64,000 bases of DNA from Archegozetes longisetosus. Lineage: Eukaryota; Arthropoda; Arachnida; Sarcoptiformes; Trhypochthoniidae. The position numbers were made by a program, and so were the translations under genes. Positions 20,201 through 32,420 of the stretch are shown piece after piece. The notes below the pieces were generated by a model. The model was not told the DNA's origin. It ran no database searches and saw only the letters and a program-made list of their open reading frames with translations. The stretch's first letter is position 1, and each line of letters opens with the position of its first letter. The stretch covers positions 10,791,855-10,855,854 of the forward strand of contig JAEMBT020000006.1 of NCBI GenBank assembly GCA_018873245.2, in the 5' to 3' direction.

Positions 20201-23200
20201 GAATATGTTAAGGCTTATTTGCATCAAACTATCTAATACGCTAGTGTTTGTTTATTGTTCTTTTTTGAAGGCTTCAAAGTTATTCAAAGTAAATATATTC
20301 AAATCTCTTAATTCCAATATTTAAAGTCTTGAAATATATGAGCAACTATTTAATGAATCGGTAACTTTCGTGCTGGCCATACTTGGTATGTTATAATATC
20401 AATAATAGTTCACTTAAAAACTTAATAATTCTCGATAACAACAAGAAAAAAGCTGTTACTATGTCAACCTTCCTGTGATGCGCATCAAATTTTTGCCAAA
20501 TTCGATTTCTAACTTTATTGTCTTAATGCACTGAATATTCTGTAAGTTTGTTAGTATCTGATATATTATGATCCGATGGTAAACATTCACTGATGACGCA
20601 TGCTATTGAGGCTACTATTGACGCTTGGATGCTATTAAGGATTATTAAATTTTTGAGTGTACCGCAAAACCAAAGTGATCATCATTTCCAAAGTAGAGTT
20701 GGCTGGTGTTAATTAAGTCTATGCGTAAGATAAACTAACAAATGCTAAAGAAGCCAAATGACACGTTAAAGAATAACAACAAATATCAAAACAGGGTTTC
20801 TAGAATTTAGTCTGCAAATGCTTTTGCTATTGATTGCTTGTAGTACTAGTGTTACTCTTAGAATAAAATAATACGATCCCAACCTCTAACACACACTTTT
20901 GCACTTACGAAAAGCGTGAAGAGCTGGTCTACAGTCATTCACTCGCTATGAGATACTATTACCCAAACGATAGGTGGCCAATCGTTCGAAAATAATCATA
21001 GCAAAAGCACATGCGAAAACCTTAACATTTCAACTAGAGCTTTAGGATTAGATTGTTTTCCTTAATTTATACATTCAAAAGTATTAACTTACACTTTTAT
21101 AACTTATTTGAAACTTTCTACCACTTTGTTACCACATAAACTCATCAAAGACATAATTAAGTCAATGAGGTATTGAGAGAACTGCGATTGCTATTTTAGG
21201 ATTAGCTTTTGAAGCAGTTTTCTTTTTCTGTTGTGGTTCACCCTTTCATAACTAAATCATGTATTTCGCGCACATCTACTCTTTCACCGATCGATTTTTT
21301 CAGTTCAGTGCTTTTCACTGCTTCTCAACTTTGATTTTGTGATGAACTCGTTGGTCATATTGTCAACAAATCAATACTATTTGATAAGATGAGACACTTT
21401 GAAATGATAGTTAACTCAAACTGTTTCGACTAACATGCAAACTATAAAGTATTCAAGTCTTTTGCGTTTGGATGCATGACTCTATCAATGTGTTAATATT
21501 TATTGCCTCTATATTATCTTTAGTACGAGAAAGCTTTCCAATGTTTTTTATTAAATGCTTCAAATAATACTTCAAACATGATTCATTCATTTAATATTAA
21601 TTGCATGGATTTATCTAATTTATAACATGATATAACTGAGCGATAGTCTATTGGTGTAATTCTTGTGTTGACGAATTATAAATTTTGATTTAGTCCATGC
21701 GAGCACATTCCAAACTTATTACAATTAAGTTTAATTTAACTTTCAACAGGCTATAATGATTAATCAAATACATAGGCCTTGATTTAGTTATATTTAAATT
21801 GGATTTCAAAAACTTAATTTATATATAATACATGTTGAATATTTTTCAGAACTTTTTTTAAGGTTAATAACTACTTGTATTCATATTAACTCTTAGAATG
21901 TATTTCTCGGCTAATTTTTTGAAATATCCCATATATTTTGTAAAAAGATATTACCATCTAAAACTATATTATCGTCGATAGCAACTAGAGTAAAGTGATG
22001 CCAAGGGATGTATCCAATGGATAGTTGGTATGTTTATTAAAATATATTCAATAAAAAGAATACATGTTTTTGTACTGTTTAATTGAAGTGTTTCAATGCT
22101 TGTCACTAAAAATCTAGTCACAAATTATATAAGGAGTTTTCTTACATGCTCGATGGAGCGAATAAATAAAACATCGATAAATGAAAGTATCTAAACCTTT
22201 ATGAAACATGTTTAAAATGGATCGGAAAGGTTCAATAAAAGTATAAAGTGAATTAATTAACAAAAATTTGACTGATGGCTCAGTTAATGTTTATTTATGA
22301 CTCTCATTCTAAGAGTATGTGTAATTAGAAATGTTCCCTAAAAGTATCCCAACGAGCTATCCATCAGGAGCTACCCGTATTTATCACGGATTATTATGTT
22401 TTAGGGTGTACTTTTAAACTTTTAATGAATAAGTGATTGTATATTTTTATTTTTTGGAACTATGAATAATTTGAAAGATGCAGGTCTTGAAGATCTAATT
22501 TCATTTTGGATAATGAACTGTCATTTGCATCTGCTCACAAGCGCATAACTCTTCTTTCAAGTTACAAGACTACTCAAGAATTGAAACTAAATGCATGCTT
22601 TATAGATGCTAGAATTCTTGTCCAATTTTATGATATACAAAATGTAAAGACAAAATTATTATAGAACTTACTTCAATCTATGATTTATTGAGTGGAAGAT
22701 CTATAATAATCTTATTTATTGTCTTAACTCCGAAAAATATCTGCAATATTGAAAAAAGTTTTCCTCGAGATAACAAAGAATTCAATCAGAATTGCAAATG
22801 AGATTAAAGGTATTGTTTCTGCGTAATAACAAGCCAAAGATACATCTATGTCGATACTCACTTGCGAACCTTTGAGAATTCGAATAATGACTAACTCAAT
22901 GCGTTACTAACTGACTGATATATCTTATTTACTATGAAGTAATCTAACTTTTTCGATCTTGCTTAAAGTCAAAATGAAATTAACTAGATTTTAGCAAGTT
23001 CTAATCCTTTCTTAGTATAAGTTAGATGCTCGCAACAGTCTATCAGTCGCTCAAAAAACTACTCCGCTCAAGAATAATTATAAATATTTTCAGTTAATAT
23101 TTTATTAGTTGTGTTTTATGAATTTTGATTGAAACCTAGTCAAAGTTTAATTAGGCATAAAACTGATTCGGTCGCATGATTTATATTTTTAAAATGTAAA

Positions 23201-26200
23201 AGATTTAATGTAAAAAGATTTCATTAAAGAAAATCAATAACTAGTAGAACTCAATGCTTTGAAAATTTAAGTTTACAAGACTTAAAATAAATTATTCTAA
23301 ATGTCGGGAAATTCTAAACTTATATTTTTTTTATGAAATAAGATTCAGTGAATAGTGAAATGAATGTTGAATTAGTGATGAAGGATATAAAAATAGATTT
23401 GCCTAACAAAGATAATGCAAAAATCTTAATTAATTTCGTAACATGGAAAAGAATCAGCGCAAAGATGACTTAAAATAGGAAATGACTTTTATGAAAACTA
23501 ATCAAGCCTTTCATCTATATTGAAGCTGTCAAGCGGTATAATGATTGAGGAGACTTTACACTTACATGAAAGCCACTTGAACTCAAATTGAAATCATTCT
23601 AAGGCTAATTTAACCACGTGATGGAAAGTTAAGAAATTTCAAGTAATTCTTCGCTTATCATTGCTTTAACTTTGATCAAATTTATCGCAAAACTGAGTTT
23701 TTAAAATTTTTTTACGTATTTACAATTTCTTAAACTATAAAACACTTCATTGTAAATCAAAAACTTTTAGGAATGAGTATTCATAACGTCTCCAAACAAT
23801 TAAAAATCATAGACATTCGCAATAGATCTACTATGATGAGAACTTCCTCTATATCGTGGCATCAATTGAGCAGTGATAGTTTTAGAGAGATAATTAAATG
23901 CTCTTGGTGTTCTCTGAATATTCAGAGGATTATCGGAATTCAAAAACATGAAAGAAATATGCTAAATTCTCTATTTATTATATGTTTATTCAAGAAACAA
24001 ATGAATATGATTTAAAGTCATGCACTGAATATTTTTCCATTAGATGTTATCATTGCAGAAAAATTATGTTCAAATCATCTTTATATGTGTACTCGACGTG
24101 AATTGTAATGAATAAATTGATATAATCACATATCTTGATAAAAAAATTAATACTACTAGGTTTTTAATTATACAAGTGTTTAATTACTTCAAATCAAATG
24201 CTTTTGAAGTTTTGTAACTTTTTACTATACTTAATTCAATGACAAAGCTCTAAGTTTCATTGCAATCTTAAGGTGTCATTCGAGCTCAAAAGCAGAGATT
24301 TTTATGTTAGTTGTAAGAGAATGACTCAATAGATTAATGCCAAATCAGAATTATATAGATTTGATCTTAGCTTAAATCTTCCAAGTTAGTAGAGTAGGGG
24401 CAAAAAGTCTCTTTCTATGCTATTTTACAGTCCTTTCATATAATCTCGAAAACACTGTTAGCTTATTTTAATGCGTTATTTTGATTTAAACACAACAAAT
24501 TCAATATTTAAGCTTAAAAAGAGCTATGAATCATCTATCTATCAAAAGATTGGATTTGTAGATAAAGTTTAATGAAAACAAACTAATAGTTCAAGAGAGT
24601 ATTCAGTTAAAAGTTAGAATGTACAGTTAAGGACTTTGAAATTTCCTGAGGGATAAGAAGCTAACTTTTTAGGACCAAAATTTTTAAGTAGAATACTCAT
24701 AGCTTCAAACTTCATGAATGATAGATAAGATACACAAAGTTTGAAAAGAAGATTTATTTTTAATTCCCATGAGTTCAATACTAAGAAAGTTAACTCTTTA
24801 AAGAAAATATTTTACTACTTTATAGTTACAACCGAAAGCTCGGCCAACTTCACTATAGTTATTTAACTGATTATACAAACTTATCATCAAAACTTTTCGA
24901 TCTATTGTGAAATGAGATGCCATTTTGTTTATGAATCAATTGATTTATTTTGTTTTAAAACATAATTTCTATAAAGTCTAATATTAAAATGATCACAACA
25001 TGACTAAAGTTATCTTTATTAATAATACGACGTTTGTTAATAATCATAGGTTACACCTAAAGTTTACTTAGATTTTGATTTTCAAATATTAATAATCGGT
25101 TAACAAACTTTTATTTCACTAAATTGAGGCTTGAAGTGATTTTCTACTGATGATCAGCAAAACCCTTAGGAAATTTCAAAGTCCTTAACTGTACCTTAAC
25201 CTTTGCGTTATTTTAACTGATAAAAGTTGATTGGGTTTTGAAGACTGATTAAAAATGATAAGACCACAGTAAACTGTTTTCATAAAGACTGTCTATTATG
25301 TGTCAAAGTATATATTTCATTTATTTAATAGACTTTTCGAAACAACTGTAATGTTATGCTTGATAAAAAGTTGTCCTGACACGTCCCTATGGATTCAATT
25401 CTTGCCTTAACTGATTTGAGAATTTGATGATGATGAAAAATTTGATAAGAAACCCATAGAGATACTCTGTATGTTCAATGGACTTTATATCGAACATAAG
25501 ATTGATAGAGAACTTACGCCTATACTGTACAAATTAATGCTTGCAATTACTATGAATATACGCTAACCCTATTTGACGTTTTGCTACTCAAACATTGCTT
25601 TGAGTCAATCTAAAAGAAGATTGCAGAGGAAAGAGCTCCCCGTTTCTATATTTATATCTCTATTGCCTGAGTGTTCACACAAAATACCACAAATATGGTT
25701 GAAAACTCATAACTGATTAATGTAATCGTGTTACTAGTCGAATGGCAACATGGATAATACGAAAATTCAAATTAATATGTAATCATTCTGTCAGATATTG
25801 ATGTTTAAGACCAAATTATTCTAGACTGATCTGATTCATAGCTCAGCACAGCTACCGGTTGGTCTATGAGAATAAATTTCAATAAATTGAAAATCTCTTA
25901 GAACTAATACTAATGATTGAATAATTGTGTTAAAAGTCTATGAGGGAAACAGCTTCAAAGAGATTTTGAACGCATTGCCAAGTTATTGCCAGAGATCAAG
26001 CTATATCTATTTATGCCTTAAGATCAAAGCTGGTATATTTAACTGCAATCTAATAACGAACGAATACTCATACGGATGAATTAAATAATTTAATCTCTTA
26101 AAATTGGTTAAACCATTCGTTAATGCTACAAGAGAAGTGATTGGACTGAATTTTGAGGGCTGTTGCCATTGCAACCATTTAATTAAAGCACAATTGCACC

Positions 26201-29200
26201 AAGAATATCATGAAAATTAGCTCCCGATATAAAAAAGATATCGCTCTCTAACAAATAGGTTTTATTAGAATATATGTCGGGAATCTCATATTTCCAAACG
26301 AGTACTCGTGTGTCAATTATTCTTAGGTGAAACTATAAGTTTAGTTCCAGTTGGAGATAAACTTTCACGCATACAGTACTAATATTGATTCTCAGACCTA
26401 AATCCACAAATAAAAAGATTGGCAAACATTCGCCAATTCTCTCTTATGCATTTTCGTCTTGAGTCTAGAAATGCATGTCAGGAGTTTCAGACCTCAAATG
26501 CAAAGTTAATCACACGGAATAAACAATTTATTAACAGGATTTCTATACCTTAGACTTTATTAGTGACGGACTAATTCTGTCTTCCTATTCTTGTTATTTT
26601 GTTAAGAATAATCTTACTTTGTTGTACAAGTTTCTATAAGCACTTTTACCAACAATTCGATAGAGAAGATGCGATAAATCAAAGAACAGCGTGTATTCAA
26701 GCATATTAAAACACAATAGAAGAAGTAATCTTCACTATACACCCATAAGCTTTATAATCCTCGATAGTAACCTCAAATGATGTATCGTGATAGCATGCTT
26801 TTTATCAGACTACAGTATGGAGGGTGTTCAATACAATAATCAAAGCAAACCACAAACCAAATTTTGAAACAAATTGATGCGCATCACAGGCAGGTTAACA
26901 TAACAACAGTCTTTTTCTTGTTGCTATCGTGGATTATTAAGTTTTAAACTGTACAACTGATTAGAAATGTCAATCGCCTATTGATAAAGCTGTCCAGTAA
27001 TGGAGAGAATGCAAATAAGATGCTAATGTATAAAATTCTAAAATATCAAACATTGATTGCTACTAGTTAAAAGTTAGGAAATGCTTAATAGTTATTTGAC
27101 TTGTATGTACATCAATGACATCTGAACAGATTATCACTTTTACAGTTTTGTTCACAACCCCAAACATCAAATAAAGAAATCTACTCAACATTCGCTAGAA
27201 CTCGGCCTCCAGACACCCAAATTTCTCGATCAGTAGCTTCTGTGTTAATCAAATTCAATTGGCGTAAAGTTGTGTTGCTATATTCCCAAAGCTCAGACAG
27301 AGACTTCAGGGCAGTAGCGCGAACCATACAGAACACACTGGAATCGCACAATATAGAAGTTCGTCATGTAAGCACATGGAGTGATACTTATCACTACGGG
27401 TTAGTATGACTTAACTAATCAATTATGATCATCGTAGCTATCAATATAAAGGTCTCGAGTATTGTCTTACAGGTACACTGAAAACCCATTTAGAAAGCTC
27501 GTTGAAAGCACTTTCGAGATAACAAGAAGTAAGAAATCAAACCATTTGTGTGTTTATAACAGCTATGGTTAATAACATAAGTTTCTTAACCTCATTATTG
27601 TACTGCAGTTTATGTGATCGTTGGCTTTTATTTTGAACATTTGGGTCTCATGTTGAGTCTCGAGGAAAAAGGATTGCTCAATGATGGAAAATACTTTGTG
27701 GTTGGTGTTGATATAGAGCAATACGATAGACAACATCCCTCGAGGTATTTCAAAGGTAAAGATCCATTATTGACGTACTTTTACTTTTCACAAAACAAGT
27801 CATCAAAGTATTTAATCAATTTTTAAGGACTGTTGAGAGATGATCTCGAGGTTGTGGACTTGGCTGAGAAAGCATTTCAATCATATCTGGGAGTAGTTCC
27901 GACACCACCGATTGCTGGTGAGGAGTTTGCCATCAAAGTGAATAAATACATGGTGAAAGAACCCTTCAATTTCCCGAATCCTATGGGTGTCTGGGGTGGA
28001 ATAAAAAGAGTGCCCTCAGAAGGAGCATATCTTTATGATGCAGTTTATGTTTATGCGAGAGCTCTTAATGACACTTTGAAGAATGCAACCGATGAAAAGG
28101 ATGCATTTAATGGTAAAGTTATATTCAAATACATCAAAAATAGATCGTATACTAGTGCCATGGGGTATTTGGTCCATATGAATGATTGTGGAGATGCAGA
28201 AGGAAATTATACACTAATAGCCAGAAAAATGTCTTCTGCTCGGCCATCTAAATATGGATTATATCCAATCGGAGTTTTTTTAATACCCCAGAACTCATCA
28301 GACATACCCGTAAGATTAATTTATAGTTCCTCTAAAAGTTTGACTGGATTAAATCATCAGATATTTTTAGATTAACATTTACTTCAATTTTGTGCCATCA
28401 GGTCCTTGATTTGTTCGATAGCGTCGACTGGATTAACAACGAACCGCCTTTGGATGAGCCTAGATGCGGATTCAATGGAGAAAGTTGTCCAAGTATTGCA
28501 TTTCTATTATTGATTATAGTCACCATTGATTGCTAGCCTGAGTGTCCAATTTGTTTCGTTTATCATCTATTAAGGAAGAACATGGACCTGGGCTTTGGTA
28601 CCGGGAGGTGTAGCTCTTTTTATCCTAATTTTGATACTTTTCGTTTTTTATCGTAATTGGATGTACGAGCAAGAACTTGACAGTCTTTTATGGAGAATAG
28701 ACTATCGAGAATTGATTATTAGTGAATATACACCAATAGCTGCCAAAACGTCAAAGGTTTGTTAAGAGTTGAGTTAAAGGATGAAAAGCTTTATCGTGTC
28801 GATTCGTTATATTACAAGAAAACTCTTATTAAATTCAAGATTTCTGATAGTTATGGTTTTTATCTTTTTATTCTATTTTTAAAGCTTCGTCATGGTTCTC
28901 AACTATCATTGACTTCAGCGACTGATCTTTTAGAGTTTAGATATTGTAATGTTTACACCAATATAGGTTTATATAGAGGAAGAGTGGTTGCTCTTAAGAA
29001 AATACATAAGAAAAGTATCGAGATAACTAGGAAAATGAAGAAAGAACTGAAAATAGTGAGCTATTATTCACACTTTGGCTTTTTCATACTCGCTTAATAA
29101 GCATGATTTTATATCCTCATTGATAGATGAAAGATCTGAGACATGATAATCTGAATGCATTCATTGGAGCGTGTGTTGAACCTCCAAATATATGTATTCT

Positions 29201-32127
29201 AACGGACTATTGTTCTCGTGGAAGTCTTAGGGATGTCATTCAAAGCGATGTAAACTTAGACCATATATTTATTGCATCTATGGTTGGCGATATTATAAGG
29301 GTATCTATTAATGTATAAGTTGACTTGAGAGCTAGATATAAACTATTTTTTTTAATTTGAAGGGAATGATATATCTCCACGAATCTCCAATAAGCTCTCA
29401 TGGTAATCTTAAATCATCCAATTGCTTAGTTGATAGCCGTTGGGTCGTTAAGATCACTGATTTTGGACTTCATGAGCTTAAAGCTAACTCTGATTCTGAT
29501 GAAGAGATGAGTGTTGATATGGAAGTTCAGTGCCAAGAATTGTTATGGAAGGCGCCAGAATTGCTCAGAGACTCCAATGCTCCGCCAACTGGTACACAAA
29601 AAGGCGATGTATATTCGGTAAAAATAAAACTTAATTTTTTACTAACGAGGTGATTGAGGCTTGAGGTGTTAGATAGGAATCATTCTTCATACATCTTTAT
29701 AAGTATGCCTCAAGTTGTGTACATCAGGTATAATTAGTTGCTTATGAGCCTTGTCTTTTCCACAATCAAGTATGCAAAAGTGACTATTTCATTCAAATAG
29801 GGCTTTTGCATTACTGTAACCATCGTCTCATACGAACATAATGCTTTGAATACCCAATTACAGGCAAGCGAGCACTCTATAAGCAACAAACCATACGTCA
29901 TATAAACTACTTGAGTCGTTCTTTTGAAGGTGAAGCAAGAATTTAATAAATTCATGGTTATCACTTGAAAAGTTCCTAGTAAATATGTCGTTCTCTAAAT
30001 CTTATATTACTTTTATAGTTCGGTATAATTTTATATGAGATACTCGCTCGTAGAGAACCTTTTGCTAATACGTTAATGAGTTATTCGGAAATAATTCAAA
30101 GAATAATGAATCGAAGTTGTAGTAGTGAGCCGTTAAGACCATCATTGGACATACTGAAAGATTCTATCTATAAAGATAAATCTGGGAATAAATATAAAAT
30201 CCCAGAATCGTGTATTTGGACAATGCGTCAGTGCTGGTCAGAATTTCCTGATGAAAGGCCTGACTTTAAAACTATTCGTAGTAGATTAAGGCCAATGCGC
30301 AAAGGCCTTAAAAATAATATCTTGGATAACATGTTGGATATGATGGAACGTTACACAACTGATTTGGAAGCTATTGTGGACGAACGCACTAATCAACTTA
30401 TACAGGAAAAGAAAAAAACTGAAGCTCTATTGTATAAAATGCTTCCACGAACTGTTGCCGATTCCCTAAGAAGAGGACAGTCAGTCGAAGCCGAATCGTT
30501 CGATGCTGTCACTGTGTTTTTCAGGTATTTTATTTCATTCAAGTCACCAGTAAGTGATTGAATGATCGTTTTGTGTTCAGTGACATCGTTGGCTTCACCA
30601 AATTGTCAGCTCAAAGTACACCACTTCAAATCGTGGACTTTCTCAATGATTTGTACACACTTTTTGATTCCATATTAGAATCATATGATGTCTATAAGAT
30701 TGAGACCATTGGAGATGCTTATATGTATGAAACATACTTTACGGCTTATCTTTATTAGTCAGTATATTGTTACGAATCACGCTCTCACACGACTTTGATT
30801 ACCTTCTGCTCACGTGAGAGGTTTGCGATACAAACTCAACTCTATTTCAGTTTCAACGAGAGCGTGATGTCCAACAATAGAAATAGTGCAAATAATTAAT
30901 TAAGCAATTTTCTGATAGGGTTGTATCAGGCTTGCCAATTCGCAATGGTAATCAACATGCATCAGAGATCGCATCAATGGCTTTGAACTTATTGGATGAA
31001 ATAAAAAGGTTCAAAATCCGACACATGCCTAATGAAAAGTTTATGATGAGGATTGGTATACATACCGGACCAGTTTGTGCTGGAGTTGTTGGAACCAAAA
31101 TGCCACGATATTGCCTTTTTGGGGATACTGTCAACACAGCTTCAAGGATGGAGTCGACCAGGTCTGAATCACTCATAAATTTATACATATTACAAGTATA
31201 GATTATAAATAATAAATAATTATTATGTATAAATACGCGTAATAGTTGTATATAATTATTTATTGTTGTATAAGTTTATACATAATATTTGTAATAACTT
31301 TCATTTCTGTTTTTAATCGCATTCTCAGCCAACCACTCAGAATTCATTGTTCCGAGCAATTCAAGAACATTTTGGACCAATTGGGTGGTTATCTATTTTT
31401 CGAAAGAGGAACCATTTCTATTAAAGGAAAAGGCGAACCATTAAGAACTTATTGGTTGGTTGGAGAAAGTGATCAAAGAAAATCTCGAAGAAAGTCAATT
31501 TCAAATTCAGAACACGCCAAAAATTCAATAACAGAAATGTTTTCGCAAAAATCTAAATCTAGTCACACGCCAGAGACGAGGTCTAAGCAAGTCTGTATTG
31601 ACATGTTTCGCTGTTCGACTCCTAGAATAAGATGTGGTTCGTTTGGGGAAAATTATGATAAATCTTCGAAACCTTTATTCCCAATAAGTGAAAAAAACTG
31701 CCCACCAGAGGACAAATTTGAGTTGAGCCAATTGAGCGAATTTCGTGACTCCAGACTACTTCATTCGAGTCGATCTCAATACTCGTTGAATCTATTTTCG
31801 AGTTCAAAGAACAAAAAAAGCTCATTACTTCCAACATCTCATAGCATAACTATTAATGAAATGCCGATATCCAAAGATGTGAATCCGCCTTCTTATAAAT
31901 CTTTGAACTTATCCCAAAGTGCTTGCATTAAACCTTCAAATCACGTGAATAGAAAAGAGTTTTGTATTGATTTTATAAAATCTAGTAGCTCTCAGAATGG
32001 GTTTTTCTCAAGATCTATTTCTTTGCCACCATCAATGATGCAAAGAAAGCTCTCACGAACAGAAAGTTTGCCTCAATTAAAGTTAACTCAAACTAACGTT
32101 GTGTCCATCATTCATAAAACAGTTTAA
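17275..32127 (+). CDS. Gyc32E: Receptor guanylate cyclase, Gyc32E type, complete, 14 exons
   Basis: Exons: 17275-17670, 27146-27399, 27473-27567, 27609-27755, 27828-28309, 28402-28492, 28575-28756, 28885-29055, 29127-29300, 29363-29617, 30019-30524, 30581-30724, 30919-31161, 31329-32127. All are GT-AG, all phases agree, giving 1312 aa. Signal peptide at 1-26; ligand-binding ANF-receptor domain at about 30-440 ([20 protein letters not shown] and [20 protein letters not shown] are hallmarks of Gyc32E); TM at about 495-514; kinase-homology domain at about 550-830 with HGNLKSSN replacing the catalytic HRD, as usual; dimerisation helix; class III cyclase at about 890-1080. [11 protein letters not shown] supplies metal Asp, [10 protein letters not shown] the GTP-selecting Glu, RYCLFGD the guanine-contacting Cys, and NTASRMES the transition-state Asn/Arg. 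A serine-rich tail of about 220 aa follows. It makes cGMP at the plasma membrane; the ligand is unknown. The exon 13 donor is a weak GTCTGA. Confidence 0.93.
20404..20680 (+). repeat. Left arm of a 6.3-kb-spaced inverted repeat in the intron
   Basis: Pairs with 26740-26955 on the other strand. The best-conserved part is about 100 bp containing CTTAATAATTCTCGATAACA, ACAAGAAAAA and CCTGTGATGCGCATCAA; the rest is weaker. Confidence 0.7.
24624..25191. mobile_element. Tc1-type MITE, 568 bp
   Basis: Inverted ends of about 28 bp begin CAGTTAAGGACTTTGAAATT and are flanked by TA on both sides (24622-24623, 25192-25193), as for Tc1/mariner insertion. It keeps a Tc1 helix-turn-helix fragment on the minus strand but no catalytic domain. 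Confidence 0.88.
24798..24923 (-). pseudogene. Tc1 transposase N-terminal HTH remnant
   Basis: A 41-codon frame starting [20 protein letters not shown] and continuing [18 protein letters not shown] before a stop. The pattern is the first helix-turn-helix of Tc1-like transposases (xxIGRxLGxSxxTVxRxL). The remainder of the gene is absent. Confidence 0.65.
26740..26955 (-). repeat. Right arm of the intronic inverted repeat
   Basis: Inverse of 20404-20680; the strongest match runs from TTGATGCGCATCACAGGCAG to TGGATTATTAAGTTTTAAAC. Confidence 0.7.
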
Positions 32128-32420
32128 ATTGAATAAATTTATTTTTGCATATATTTTTTCACACAACATGTAATTTCAATGAGAGAAATATTCGCAATCG
32201 TCAACCACAGAGTTCATAAAATAGTATTCATTTTGAATCACTTTAAAATTGATATAACATTGACCGAAGTCTATCAAAATATAAGTGTGTCATTGTATTG
32301 AATGTTAATTAATAGAAATTGAAATAAAAACTTTAAGTATCAAAAATACGTTTAAATTAATTTGACAATCTTTTCTGTAATTGCGTGAAAAGCAGTCTTC
32401 AAGTGGCAGTAAGTTACTAG

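Larger units (their letters stand above)
17671..27145 (+). other. 9.5-kb first intron of the guanylate cyclase
   Basis: It joins ...LPMISY to [20 protein letters not shown], continuous in all Gyc32E-type receptors. It is more than twenty times longer than any other intron of this gene (41 to 401 bp). No nested gene was found; small frames at 18293-18505 and 23773-24015 lack recognisable domains. It contains a Tc1-type MITE (24624-25191) and a diverged inverted repeat (20404-20680 with 26740-26955). Confidence 0.85.
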
